A stretch of 12,280 nucleotides of DNA from CAZSGN01 sp964606415 (GTDB lineage Bacteria; Bacteroidota; Bacteroidia; Bacteroidales; JBBRXJ01), in NCBI GenBank assembly GCA_964606415.1, contig CAZSGN010000067.1, forward strand, positions 1 through 12,280. The letters run 5' to 3'. This document shows positions 1-9,900 of the stretch, in pieces. How positions within the stretch are numbered: position 1 is the first letter of the stretch; the number at the start of each line of letters is the position of its first letter. Made by a program: the position numbers and the translations under genes. The notes under the pieces were generated by a model. That model ran no database searches, was not told where the DNA came from, and worked only from the letters and a program-made list of their open reading frames with translations.

Positions 1-862
1 GAGGAATATCAACCATTGCCCCTACAGGTGAAGCAAAACCATGCACCGTTCCAAGCCCGGCATTGGCCAAAGTTACTCCTGAAAAGAAAGCAGCCCATTG
101 CATATCAAATCTTGCCTGTAAATGATCTCCATTGATAAAAACCTCCAAAAAACTCCGGTATACACGTTGTATTCCATCCCATGCCAGTGCATCTGAAAAG
201 GGAGAAGCATTGGAAGAAAGGTAAGACTCAAGTAACTGAGTAAATGCATCCATGCCAGAATAAGCAGTTAACTCAGGGGGGCAATCTTTTGTAAGCAGCG
301 GATCCAAAACAGCCAGATCTGGAGTAAAACGTTCATGACGGAAAGACTTTTTAAAACCTGATTCCCCCACCTCACTAATAACAGCATTTTTAGTCGCCTC
401 GCTACCAGTTCCTGCTGTCGTCGGAACAGCAATCAACGGCAATCGCTTCCCATCAGGCTTTTTATGGCCAACACCTTCCAAATAATCCTTTACCGATTCA
501 CCAGGCTTTGTAATCATAGCAGCCACTGCCTTACCAGCATCCAACACACTACCTCCGCCAATAGCCACAATAAAATCACATTGCTCAGCAAAGGCATGAT
601 CCCGTAGTTGATCAATCATTTCCGGAGAAGGCTCTGTTGATACCTGGCCGGAAGAAACCCGAATATCATTCTGCTGACATGCATCCATTAACTTCCCCCA
701 AAATAAAGAATTACGAAAAGAAGCACCACCTGTTACCAGGAATACATGTTTCCCATAATTAGTAAAGTGCGAAAGAAGTTGCAAAAAAGCGCCTTCTCCA
801 CTTAATACATGAGGTATACCGGAAATAGTCTGAATTGAATTGGAAGGAGATGATATAGTCAT
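1..862 (-). CDS. Iron-containing (group III) alcohol dehydrogenase, 3'-truncated by window edge
   Basis: Read on the minus strand from the ATG at 860-862, the frame stays open for 287 codons to the window edge. It is a cytoplasmic NAD(P)-dependent oxidoreductase of the Fe-ADH/dehydroquinate-synthase-like fold, interconverting an alcohol and an aldehyde or ketone; the substrate cannot be told. Visible motifs are the nucleotide-binding GGGSVLDAGK (residues 102-111), PTTAGTGSEAT (147-157), PDLAVLDP (181-188), SGMDAFTQLLESY (202-214) and GLGTVHGFASPVG (269-281). By alignment from memory with E. coli FucO, D205 and H274 match metal ligands D196 and H263. The ligand H200 is replaced by Q209. The fourth ligand would be residue 288, whose codon is cut after its first base (C, compatible with His). 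About 100 C-terminal residues should lie outside the window. The start is preceded by TTGTATT with no Shine-Dalgarno; a longer start in this frame is not supported because upstream is heptamer repeat. Family assignment is firm, substrate unknown. Confidence 0.93.
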   Translation of the reverse strand, partial: MTISSPSNSIQTISGIPHVLSGEGAFLQLLSHFTNYGKHVFLVTGGASFRNSLFWGKLMDACQQNDIRVSSGQVSTEPSPEMIDQLRDHAFAEQCDFIVAIGGGSVLDAGKAVAAMITKPGESVKDYLEGVGHKKPDGKRLPLIAVPTTAGTGSEATKNAVISEVGESGFKKSFRHERFTPDLAVLDPLLTKDCPPELTAYSGMDAFTQLLESYLSSNASPFSDALAWDGIQRVYRSFLEVFINGDHLQARFDMQWAAFFSGVTLANAGLGTVHGFASPVGAMVDIP

Positions 863-884
863 AATACAAGTTTGTTCGTTGTTC

Positions 885-977
885 GTTGTTCGTCGCCTGT
901 CCGTCCACTGACGGATTCCTTGTTCCTTGTTTGTTGTTCGGCGCCTGTCCGTCCACTGACGGATTCTTTGTTCCTTG
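885..977. repeat. Two tandem copies of a 48-bp repeat, each with a small hairpin
   Basis: Copy one occupies 885-929 and copy two 933-977, offset exactly 48 bp. Over the 45 compared bases they differ at only two positions (T/G at 893/941 and C/T at 919/967). Each copy carries the inverted repeat CCGTC-CACT-GACGG (901-914 and 949-962), able to form a 5-bp stem with a 4-base loop. The near identity suggests recent duplication or a homogenised element. Confidence 0.88.
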
Positions 978-1002
978 TTCCTTGCCTGTTGGCTGTTGGC
1001 TG

Positions 1003-1056
1003 TTGGCGATTGGCGGTTGGCGGTTGGGAGGCCAACTGCTAACTGCCAATCGCCAA
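1003..1056. repeat. Long intergenic hairpin with 25-bp arms
   Basis: The left arm (1003-1027) and right arm (1032-1056) are inverted copies around a 4-base loop (1028-1031). Twenty-two of 25 positions are Watson-Crick pairs, and all three exceptions are G opposite T. Those would be G-U wobble pairs in a plus-strand RNA but C/A mismatches in a minus-strand RNA. It lies 57 bp beyond the clpB stop, so in the clpB transcript it could stabilise the 3' end. No T-run follows on either strand, so it is not a normal intrinsic terminator. Confidence 0.85.
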
Positions 1057-1112
1057 AGGCTAATCTGAATTATCAAAATTAAAAGTAATCAAATTTATAA
1101 AAGTCCCCTTAT

Positions 1113-3701
1113 TTATTCATTACTAAAAACCAACTCACCATCACGGACCATTACTTCAATCGGTTTATCTTTGTCAACTGTACCAGCCAGGATGCGCCGG
1201 GATAACTCATTCAGCACATTACGCTGAAGCACCCGTTTAATAGGCCTTGCGCCAAATTGTGGATCGAATCCCTGCCTGGCAATAAGATCCAGGGCTTCAT
1301 CTGTGATATTAAGCTTCACTTCTTCTCCTAACATTTCCTGAATCTGTTCAAACTGCATGCTGACAATTTCTCTGATTTCATGTTGTTGGAGCGGCTTAAA
1401 CATAATCACATCATCAATTCTGTTAATGAATTCAGGCCTTACCGATTGTTTGAGCAAAGCAAAAACCTCATCTCGTGTTTTATCATAAACAGCCTCCCGC
1501 TGATCCTCATTTACATTCTCCAAATTATTATATATTAATTGAGAACCAACATTCGAAGTCATAATAATGATTGTATTTCTAAAATTAGCCACCCGGCCTT
1601 TATTATCAGTCAAACGACCATCATCAAGCACTTGAAGGAGGATATTAAATACATCATGATGCGCCTTTTCAATCTCGTCAAGCAAGATCACCGAGTAAGG
1701 CTTTCTTCTCACTGCCTCGGTCAGCTGTCCACCTTCATCATAGCCAACATATCCCGGAGGAGCACCTATCAGGCGTGAGACAGAATATCTTTCCTGATAC
1801 TCACTCATATCTATCCTGGTCATCATATTCTCATCATCAAACAGGAACTCTGCAAGCGCCTTAGCCAATTCTGTTTTACCAACCCCCGTAGTCCCGAGAA
1901 AGATAAAAGAGCCAATTGGCCTTTTGGTATCCTGGAGTCCAGCCCGGCTCCTTCTAACGGCATCAGACACCGCCTGAATTGCTTCTTCCTGTCCGACGAT
2001 TCGTTTGTGTAACTCATCCTCAAGCTTCAGCAATTTATCACGCTCACTCTGCACCATTTTACTAACCGGAATACCTGTCCATCGGGCTACCACTCCAGCA
2101 ATATCTTCACCATCAACATCTTCTTTAATAAGCGTACCTTCTTCCTGCATTTCCAGCAATTTTTCCTGCAACTTATTAATTTCTTCGTCCATCTCCTTGA
2201 TCCGTCCATAACGTATTTCCGCAACCCGCTGATAATCACCTTCACGTTCAGCCTGTTCAGCCTCAAATTTAAGTTGTTCAATCTCTTCTTTATTTTTTTG
2301 AATCTGCCCGATCAAATTTCTTTCTGATTCCCAGCGTGCCCTTTTCTGGTTCCGCTCATCCTGAAGATTAGCCAGTTCTTCGCTCAACCTCTTCATTTTC
2401 GGCTCATCCCCTTCCCGTTTAATGGCTGCTCTTTCAATTTCAAGTTGCTTGATGCGCCTTTCCAGTTCATCAATCTCTTCCGGAACTGAATTCATTTCCA
2501 GTCTTAATCTTGCTGCTGCCTCATCAATCAAATCAATGGCTTTATCCGGAAGGAAGCGATCAGTGATATAACGATGGGACAACTCAACAGCCGCAATAAT
2601 TGCTTCATCCTTGATTTGTACCTTATGATGCCCTTCATAACGCTCTTTTAAACCACGAAGAATAGAAATCGCGCTTGCCTGATCCGGTTCATCAATCATG
2701 ACAGTCTGGAATCGTCTTTCAAGTGCCTTATCCTTCTCAAAATGCTTTTGATATTCATCAAGCGTCGTTGCACCAATAGCTCTCAACTCCCCCCTGGCCA
2801 GGGCCGGCTTTAAAATGTTGGCAGCATCCATGGCCCCTTCACCTTTTCCGGCACCAACAAGTGTATGTATCTCATCAATAAACAACAAAACATCACCATT
2901 TGAATCTACCACTTCTTTGACCACCCCTTTCAACCTTTCTTCAAACTCACCTTTATATTTAGCACCAGCAATTAAAGCCCCCATATCCAGGGCGTATAAT
3001 TGCCTTGTCTTAAGATTCTCCGGCACATCTTCACTAATTATCCGGTGCGCAATTCCTTCTGCAATAGCCGTTTTTCCTGTTCCCGGTTCACCAATCAAAA
3101 CAGGATTATTTTTAGTTCTCCGGGACAAAATCTGTAAAACCCTGCGAATTTCCTCATCACGTCCAATCACCGGATCCAGTTTTCCTTTTCGGGCCTGTTC
3201 ATTTAAATTAATAGCAAAACGGTTTAATGAATCAAAAGTATTCTCTGCCGTTTGACTATTTACTTTCTCTCCTTTACGAATTTCCTCAATAGCCTTTTTC
3301 AGCAACTTTTCCTGCACCCCACTATCTTTTAGCAATTGCGCCGTTTGATCTCCGGATGCAAGTAAACCTAATAAAAGATGCTCCAGCGAAATATACTGAT
3401 CACCAAATTCCTGCGACGCACTCATTGCTTTTTGCAATGCTTTATTCCCGGGCGAAGACAAGTAAGGTTCTCCACCAGATACTTTTGCAAGAGATTCAAT
3501 CATTTTATCAAGGGCAGATTCTACCGTTTGGCTATTCACCTCCAACTTACTAAACAAATGACTTAACAAATCATCTGCAGTAATAAATAAACCCTTTAAC
3601 AAATGCGCTGGTTCTACTGCCTGCTGCTCATTTCCCTGTGCAACCGTAAAAGCCTGCTGAATGGCTTCCTGGGCTTTAATGGTGAAATTATTTAAGTTCA
3701 T
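1113..3701 (-). CDS. clpB: ATP-dependent protein disaggregase ClpB (Hsp104 family)
   Basis: A full-length cytoplasmic AAA+ hexamer that, with DnaK/DnaJ/GrpE, threads aggregated proteins through its pore and returns them to a soluble state. In its 862 residues the order is canonical: Clp N-domain (about 1-145), first ATPase with Walker A GEPGTGKT (204-211), pore-loop tyrosine in GAKYKGEFE (Y249), Walker B VLLFIDE (271-277) and arginines ALERRFQ (326-332). The long coiled-coil middle domain follows (about 405-525). The second ATPase has Walker A GTTGVGKT (603-610), pore loop GYVGYDEGG (650-658), Walker B VILLDE (671-676), sensor TSNVGS (715-720) and sensor-2 GAR (817-819). The full middle domain and lack of an obvious ClpP-docking IGF/IGL tripeptide argue for ClpB rather than ClpA or ClpC. 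The ATG at 3699-3701 begins the usual MNLNNFT-type N-terminus; the leader is AT-rich without Shine-Dalgarno. No CIRCE element is visible upstream. All key residues are present. Confidence 0.98.
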   Translation of the reverse strand: MNLNNFTIKAQEAIQQAFTVAQGNEQQAVEPAHLLKGLFITADDLLSHLFSKLEVNSQTVESALDKMIESLAKVSGGEPYLSSPGNKALQKAMSASQEFGDQYISLEHLLLGLLASGDQTAQLLKDSGVQEKLLKKAIEEIRKGEKVNSQTAENTFDSLNRFAINLNEQARKGKLDPVIGRDEEIRRVLQILSRRTKNNPVLIGEPGTGKTAIAEGIAHRIISEDVPENLKTRQLYALDMGALIAGAKYKGEFEERLKGVVKEVVDSNGDVLLFIDEIHTLVGAGKGEGAMDAANILKPALARGELRAIGATTLDEYQKHFEKDKALERRFQTVMIDEPDQASAISILRGLKERYEGHHKVQIKDEAIIAAVELSHRYITDRFLPDKAIDLIDEAAARLRLEMNSVPEEIDELERRIKQLEIERAAIKREGDEPKMKRLSEELANLQDERNQKRARWESERNLIGQIQKNKEEIEQLKFEAEQAEREGDYQRVAEIRYGRIKEMDEEINKLQEKLLEMQEEGTLIKEDVDGEDIAGVVARWTGIPVSKMVQSERDKLLKLEDELHKRIVGQEEAIQAVSDAVRRSRAGLQDTKRPIGSFIFLGTTGVGKTELAKALAEFLFDDENMMTRIDMSEYQERYSVSRLIGAPPGYVGYDEGGQLTEAVRRKPYSVILLDEIEKAHHDVFNILLQVLDDGRLTDNKGRVANFRNTIIIMTSNVGSQLIYNNLENVNEDQREAVYDKTRDEVFALLKQSVRPEFINRIDDVIMFKPLQQHEIREIVSMQFEQIQEMLGEEVKLNITDEALDLIARQGFDPQFGARPIKRVLQRNVLNELSRRILAGTVDKDKPIEVMVRDGELVFSNE

Positions 3702-3787
3702 AACATATTTTTTTATAATTATTAAAAATTATCAATTTAATTTATGTCATTCAAAAGCCATACCAATTATAGCAATCCAAACGATCA

Positions 3788-3818
3788 TTGACATATTGGC
3801 ATTACATAAATACATTTA
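3788..3818 (+). promoter_or_regulatory. Candidate Bacteroidetes-type promoter for the PKD gene
   Basis: TTG at 3788-3790 is followed after 20 bases by TACATTTA (3811-3818). This matches the Bacteroidetes pattern TTG-N19-21-TAnnTTTG except for the last base. It would start transcription near 3825, inside the palindrome, leaving a leader of about 130 bases. AT-rich DNA gives such matches by chance, so this is a weak call. Confidence 0.3.
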
Positions 3819-3820
3819 AG

Positions 3821-3833
3821 TGACATTTTGTCA
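3821..3833. promoter_or_regulatory. Perfect palindrome TGACA-TTT-TGTCA, possible operator
   Basis: A 13-base perfect inverted repeat with 5-base arms and a 3-base spacer lies in the divergent region, 120 bp from the clpB start and 123 bp from the PKD gene start. Its size suits a dimeric regulator. Two further single half-sites sit 28 and 72 bp to its left. The palindrome is read directly; the operator role is inferred. Confidence 0.4.
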
Positions 3834-3955
3834 TTATCTATTGTTGATATATGTCGTATATTTAAAGCACAAAACAATATAAAACCCTGATTTCTAATTT
3901 CATGAAACATTATTAAATATTATCCGTATAAACGAAAAAATCAAAAAACCCACTA

Positions 3956-6900
3956 ATGATGAAAAAGAATTACTTCCTTCTGGTTGCGGGCATATTTATG
4001 TTAACAACCATATTTAATCAAACCCTTAAAGCTGAAGAATACAGAACCTTAGATTTTAATGGCATTACTGCTAATAATGATTGTAACTTTGAATTCTGGG
4101 AGCAAGGCGACATGCTTATCCGGATGGATCCATATGCCGGACAAACAAGTTGTAATTATAGCATAGACACAGGCATCGTGACCATGACAGGCGCCACCAT
4201 GACCATCGACCTCACCCCCATGCCCAAAGAACTATTACTTAATTACCTGGAGATTCCATTATTAAACCAGGCAGATACGTTACAGATGCTTCTCTTCGGG
4301 GATCAAGGCAACTTCACGCTAGACACTTTAGTAATATCTTCTTATGTATTCTTTAAAAATGAACTCGCTAAACATCAAATTGACAGCTTTAAAATAACCA
4401 GCCCAAACCATATTGAATTCGATATGGTAACGACTGAATTCATTGATGCCTCCTCTTTATCTTTTCATCCAAAAAACCTCTCTGAATTTTGTTCAGGCGA
4501 AGAAATTTATTTTGAATACAATGCAGATCAATATGATGATTTAAAATGGGAATTTGGAGATGGCGCTATCCAGTATGGCAACTATGTAAACCACACATAT
4601 CAAAATGACGGAAACTACAATGTCCGTTTAATCATCAATAATTACGACACCATTAACCAAACTATCATCGTTTCTGCAACAGCAAAGCCTAAACCAGCTA
4701 TTTATGTTGAAGGTGGACACCTGGCATGTCCTAATGATGATATGCATTTTAATACCGTTTCCGGGAACTATCACAGTTACCACTGGGACTTTGGAAATGG
4801 ATCAATATCAACAAAACCCAATCCAGTTTACGCTTATTCTAACGAGGGAACTTATCCTGTTTATTTAACTGTCGAAAACACATGTGGACAAACAGGTACC
4901 GATACTTTTTTTGTTGAAATACATGACAATGTAGATCCATGGGCTGGTTTTCATTTTTACAATAATTTCAGGGAGATGTATAACTGCCCCAATGAACCTG
5001 TCATCTTTAAAGCCGAAGGAAGCGGTCATTTTGAATGGTCGTTTGAAGACGGGACCACAAAGACGGGTAAAGAAATTACCAAATACTATAAAGAAACAGG
5101 GGTTCATGAAGTCCAACTTAAGGCCACCAATGGCTGTGGACTTTCAGACACAAAAACTGACAGCATCCTCATTGAAATGTATATTGAAGAAATACTACCA
5201 GACCCAATCATCCGGGTTAAAAACGAAGATGTGTTAAAAAGGAATGATTTATACTCCGAAGATACCATTACCCTTTGTCCGGGAAGCCCTATTGAATTGT
5301 TTGGCGACCCCCAAACAAACCAACAGCTAAAATACACCTGGGATTTGGGCGATGGACGAATCATCAATGGTAAAGAAATATCCTTCAATTATAATACACC
5401 CGGAATATATGAGCTAAATCTTGAGGTTGAAAATAATTGCGGTACCAGAAGCTATCAAACAACTCATTTTAGTATAGATGAGACCCTTCCCCCGGATGCC
5501 TCTCTGAGAATAGCCCCTTATTCGCTTTGTCCGGGAGAAAAAGTATATTTCTGGGATAACAACAATGATCCAAACAGCACCATCTATACTTATTCGATTG
5601 ATTTTGGTGACGGCAGCACACCAATGAATGATTTTAATGGCATTAATGATGATGAACTGGATGTTCCTGCTTCTCATGAATATACAGCGGAAGGAACATA
5701 CAATATTCAATTCAGTGTAAAAAATAAATGCAATAACTCAGATACCCTTTTTCAAACCATTGAGGTTTCTAATGACCCCAGCAGGATGCCATTCTATTAC
5801 GTTCAAAACTCAACCGAAGAAGACGATGGTCCTTCACCGGGTCAATACAATGACTGGAGTACCCGCAAAAACGCATCCGACCACAAACTGCAAATTCCTG
5901 TAATCTTCCCAAACTGGACAACCGGCTACGACTCAAACATGTACATATTTCTTTGGTACGGAGGACTTGATGCCCAGAGTGATCCCGGCCCACCTCATGG
6001 AATCGTTCATTTCAAAGCCAACGCCGACCTCGCCCTCTATGGGGATTCGGTAGAAGCTTATGTTCCGGTTAATCACTTGATGCCCCCTTCTGTTGGCCTG
6101 GCGGCAATTTGGTATTGCGACGGCAACATAAATTACCAGGATCCTTCGGCTTATGGGTTAACAATGGAAACAATAGATGTTCCGATGCAAAGCATTCCAA
6201 TACCACAAAATCAATCAACAGACCTTGACACCGTCATCTATGGAGGACAGATATTTGTTTCAGACTCCAATTATCCCGGTATATGCACGCCAAATATAGA
6301 AGGCCGTTGGACTTATAAAAAAACAGCCAATAGCAAAATTGTTTTTGAAATATATTCCAATGGCCAATACAATATTTCCGAAGAGATAGACAATAATAAA
6401 CAACATATTATTGACGGATACTGGGAACAAAATTCAGACAGTTTAATCTTAAATTCAAATGAGCCATGCTATACACAAGGCGCCTACATGATCAACTTTG
6501 GATCTGACACCAATTTCACACTCTTCAACTTATCGGATTATTCCTGCCCCGAACAATCATCGGTTCTTAGTGATTCCATGTTTATATCAACTCCATGGGA
6601 AAACAAAGATGAAAATAAGCGCAAGATGGCCTGTCCTGGTGATACAGTCAGATTCCAGATAGCCGGGGGAGATAGTTATGAATGGCACCTTGAAGGCAAT
6701 AACACCATCCATAGTACCAATGCAACAACTTATCACACCTATCCGTCACCTGGTACCTACGATGTCTTTGTCATTGCAACAAACACATGTGGCCGCACAG
6801 ATACTTTATGGAGCAAAGTAGAAGTTGTGGATGATAATATCCCGGAAGCCTGGATCGATATTTCATCCTTCAGCCTATCCAGAGGAGACACACTTCATTT

Positions 6901-9900
6901 ACGAGCTGAAGATGAACGATATCATTTTCGCGGATGGGATTACCAGTGGTCATTTGGTGACGGCAATACCTCCACATTAGCCAATCCAACTCATGTTTAC
7001 AAATCAAACGGTGATTACAAAATTCAATTAACCGTTTCAAATGGCTGTGGAAGTCAAACCAACGATAAATACATCCAGGTCTCAAGTTACTCCAGCTTAT
7101 GTGACAGCTTTATCAATGCAAATTTTAAAACCATCATTGACACAAGTAGTTTATCAGTAACTTTCATCGACCAGTCTTTCGGAGACATATCCAAGCGCAG
7201 CTGGGATCTTGGAGATGGCAAATCAAGTAAGGATAGTATGTTTATTTACACCTATAAATATCCGGGGAAATATACAATATACATGTCTGTATCCGACAGC
7301 AACACAAATTGTGCTGCTCAAACATACAAGACCATCAAAGTTGGTTCAAGTGATTGTCAGAGTGACTTTAATTTTATTGTAAACAATACTGAGAAAAAAG
7401 TCATGTTTAACGATCAGTCTCTTGGCGTTGACTCGTGGCATTGGGAATTCGGAGACGGCTACCAATCAACCAAAAGCAACCCAACCCACTACTTTGAAAA
7501 ATCCGGGTTATACGAAGTATGTTTATATACTGAAAACACATCCAATGGATGCATGTCAGATCATTGCGAAATCATCCAGGTTGGAGAAATTGATTCAACA
7601 CAGTGTATTGCTGATTTCAATTATAATGTTGATCATACCACCCGCGAAGTTTCTTTCTATGAAGACGTTACAGGTATTATTACAGACGGACAATGGTCAT
7701 TTGGTGATGGCACTTATGGCTATGAGCCAAATCCAGTTCATACCTATTCAAAAGATGGCATATACAAAGTATGCGCAACTATTTATAATGAAAACACAGG
7801 TTGTCAGGATGAAAAATGCAGGGAAATACTGATTGGAGAAAGCGATTGTGATGCCAGGTTTAGTTATAAAATCAAAGCTGACAGTAATGAGGTTCGCTTC
7901 ATTGATCAATCTACCGGCAGTGTAAGTAACATCTATTACAATTTTGGCGATGGCAACTGGTCAGAAGAAGACACTGTTGTTCACCGGTATGAAGAAACCG
8001 GGGTCTATAACGTATGCATGTCCACTTATGACTCCCTTACAGGTTGTATGTCGGAAGAATGTAAAGAAATCGCGATTAACGGAACAGATAGCAATGCTGT
8101 TCTGGCGGCCAAATTTACTTACATGAAACACGCGGACAGCAATATCGTATATTTCAATGATGCCTCAACCGGCTCACCAACAAACTGGTACTGGACTTTC
8201 GGAGATGGCCAATATGTTGCAGACCAAAATCCGTCACATCATTATTCCGCACCAGGCACATATGATGTCTGCCTGAATGTTTTTAATAATAACACCGGAA
8301 AATCACACAAAACCTGCAAGAATATAACGAGTAATAACTCAACCTGCAATGTTGATGCTGATTTTGATTATTACATCGATAATCAAAAGAACAGTATTAG
8401 TATATCTGATCAATCGTTGGGCAACGTCAATGGCTGGTTTTGGAATTTCGGAGATGGCAGCACCTCTTCCAAACCAAATCCTACACATCAATATAATGAG
8501 CCGGGTTATTACCTGATTAGCTTATCTGTCAGAGATACAAATATTGCAGAATGTGTTGACTATTATGCTGTCTTTGTACAAGTTGGCAATGCTGAATGCA
8601 AATCAGACTTTGATTATACTGTAGATGCAGTAACCAAAGATGTTTCTTTCACAGAAAAAGCCAGTGGCAATATCGACAATTATTTCTGGCGATTTGATGA
8701 TGGATACTATGCATCATCAGCAAATCCATCACATACTTACCAGCGTGATGGGCTATACAATGCATCTTTAACAATCAGCAGCAGCACATGCATGGATTAC
8801 GTTGAATCACCAGTACAGGTAGGAAATGTTAACTGCAATGCTGATTTCGATATTTATATTGATTCTGCGAACAATACCGCCTACATGACTAACAAGATCA
8901 TGGGAAGCAGCACCAATAAATATTGGGTATTTGGAGATGGCTCTTTTTCGACCGAAGACAATCCAAGCCATCAATTCTCCCATCCGGGTTATTACACTAT
9001 CAAACTAAGCACCTATGATGACGTTTCCGGATGCATGGATTACCATGAAGAAAAAATTCTCATTGGCCAGGCAGGAGGCGATTGTGAAGCAGATTTTATT
9101 TATGCAGTGAATGATGCAACAAGAGAAATAAGCCTAACCAATAAATCGACTCCTAAAGGCAGTCTAAATTATATCTGGGACATGGGAGACGGCACCATTT
9201 TATCTGATCCAAACCCACGGCATGGATACAGCGAAGGTGGTTATTACAATATCTGTCTTACAGCCATCGCAAATGATGGTATTCAGGATATTAACTGTGA
9301 AAAAATCCGGATAACACCTGACGCTAATCAGGATTGTGAAGCTAAAATTGCCTTTAACATTACGGACACAGCGACCAGAACAGTGAAATTCACCAATCAA
9401 TCATTTGGTATGGGAGCAAGTCCTCTTATTTCATGGCAATTTGGTGACGGCGTCAATTCCAACACGGAAAATCCTGAGCATACTTATGAATCATCAGGAC
9501 AATATACCGCCTCCTTAAGAATTGAAAACACCTCTACCGGATGTATCAGTAAAGATTATGCCCTTGTAAATATATCCTCAGAAAACAAAATACAGGCTTC
9601 ATTTGGTTACGAGGAAAATGATTCGATACAATTAAAAGCCACTGGTTATCCGGTAGATTTTGTCGGCGTATCACATGGCGATGCTGCTAAACTCAAATGG
9701 TCATTTGGTGATGGTGTTACAGACTCGACAAGCATGTCGCCTACTCATGTTTACACAGCGCCAGGTAATTACGATGCCTGCCTTGAAATATGGGATCCGA
9801 TTACAGGTGATTATGATAAATCATGCGAAACCGTGCAGGTAGGTGGGCAAAACAGTGTTAAAGCGGTGCAAACCAGCAATAAGCCCACACTGGAAAACTT

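Larger units (their letters stand above)
872..1059. repeat. Intergenic block of 7-base repeats
   Basis: The DNA between the dehydrogenase start and the clpB stop is largely written in 7-base units. TTGTTCG occurs three times in a row (872-892), CCTTGTT-type units recur around 918-931 and 966-984, and TTGGCTG/TTGGCGA/TTGGCGG units run from 989 to 1027. The complementary units CCAACTG, CTAACTG, CCAATCG and CCAAAGG fill 1032-1059. Open frames through it are low-complexity and hold no recognisable protein, so I call it non-coding. It resembles the short tandem heptamer repeats seen between genes in some cyanobacteria and other bacteria; that comparison is from general knowledge. Confidence 0.85.
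3702..3955. other. Divergent AT-rich intergenic control region
   Basis: These 254 bases separate the divergent starts of clpB and the giant PKD gene and must hold both promoters. Besides a palindrome at 3821-3833, the half-site TGTCA/TGACA also occurs at 3745-3749 and 3789-3793. I see no open frame of note, no tRNA and no recognisable riboswitch. Confidence 0.8.

Noticed and set aside
1..862. Dehydrogenase as a pseudogene because of the lost metal-ligand His
   Set aside because: There is no stop or frameshift over 287 codons and the other motifs are intact. Gln at this place probably marks a subgroup.
1003..1056. Intrinsic terminator for clpB
   Set aside because: The hairpin is strong, but no T-run follows in the clpB direction, and the bases after it are more repeats.
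885..1059. Possible CRISPR array
   Set aside because: The repeats are directly adjacent or built of 7-base units. There are no unique spacers of constant length and no cas genes nearby.
759..1076. Open frames on both strands across the repeat block (about 60-105 codons)
   Set aside because: Their sequence is only the translation of heptamer and 48-bp repeats, and the minus frame then runs out of phase over the dehydrogenase start. No protein family is visible.
2815..3255. 146-codon plus-strand frame inside clpB
   Set aside because: It is antisense to a fully conserved part of ClpB and reads as low-complexity Ser/Pro/Leu-rich sequence, a typical shadow frame.
3702..3955. CIRCE or other named heat-shock operator upstream of clpB
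   Set aside because: I looked for TTAGCACTC-N9-GAGTGCTAA and found nothing similar. The TGACA palindrome is a different site.
7422..7832. 136-codon frame inside the PKD gene
   Set aside because: It overlaps conserved PKD modules 9 and 10 in another phase and shows no family features.
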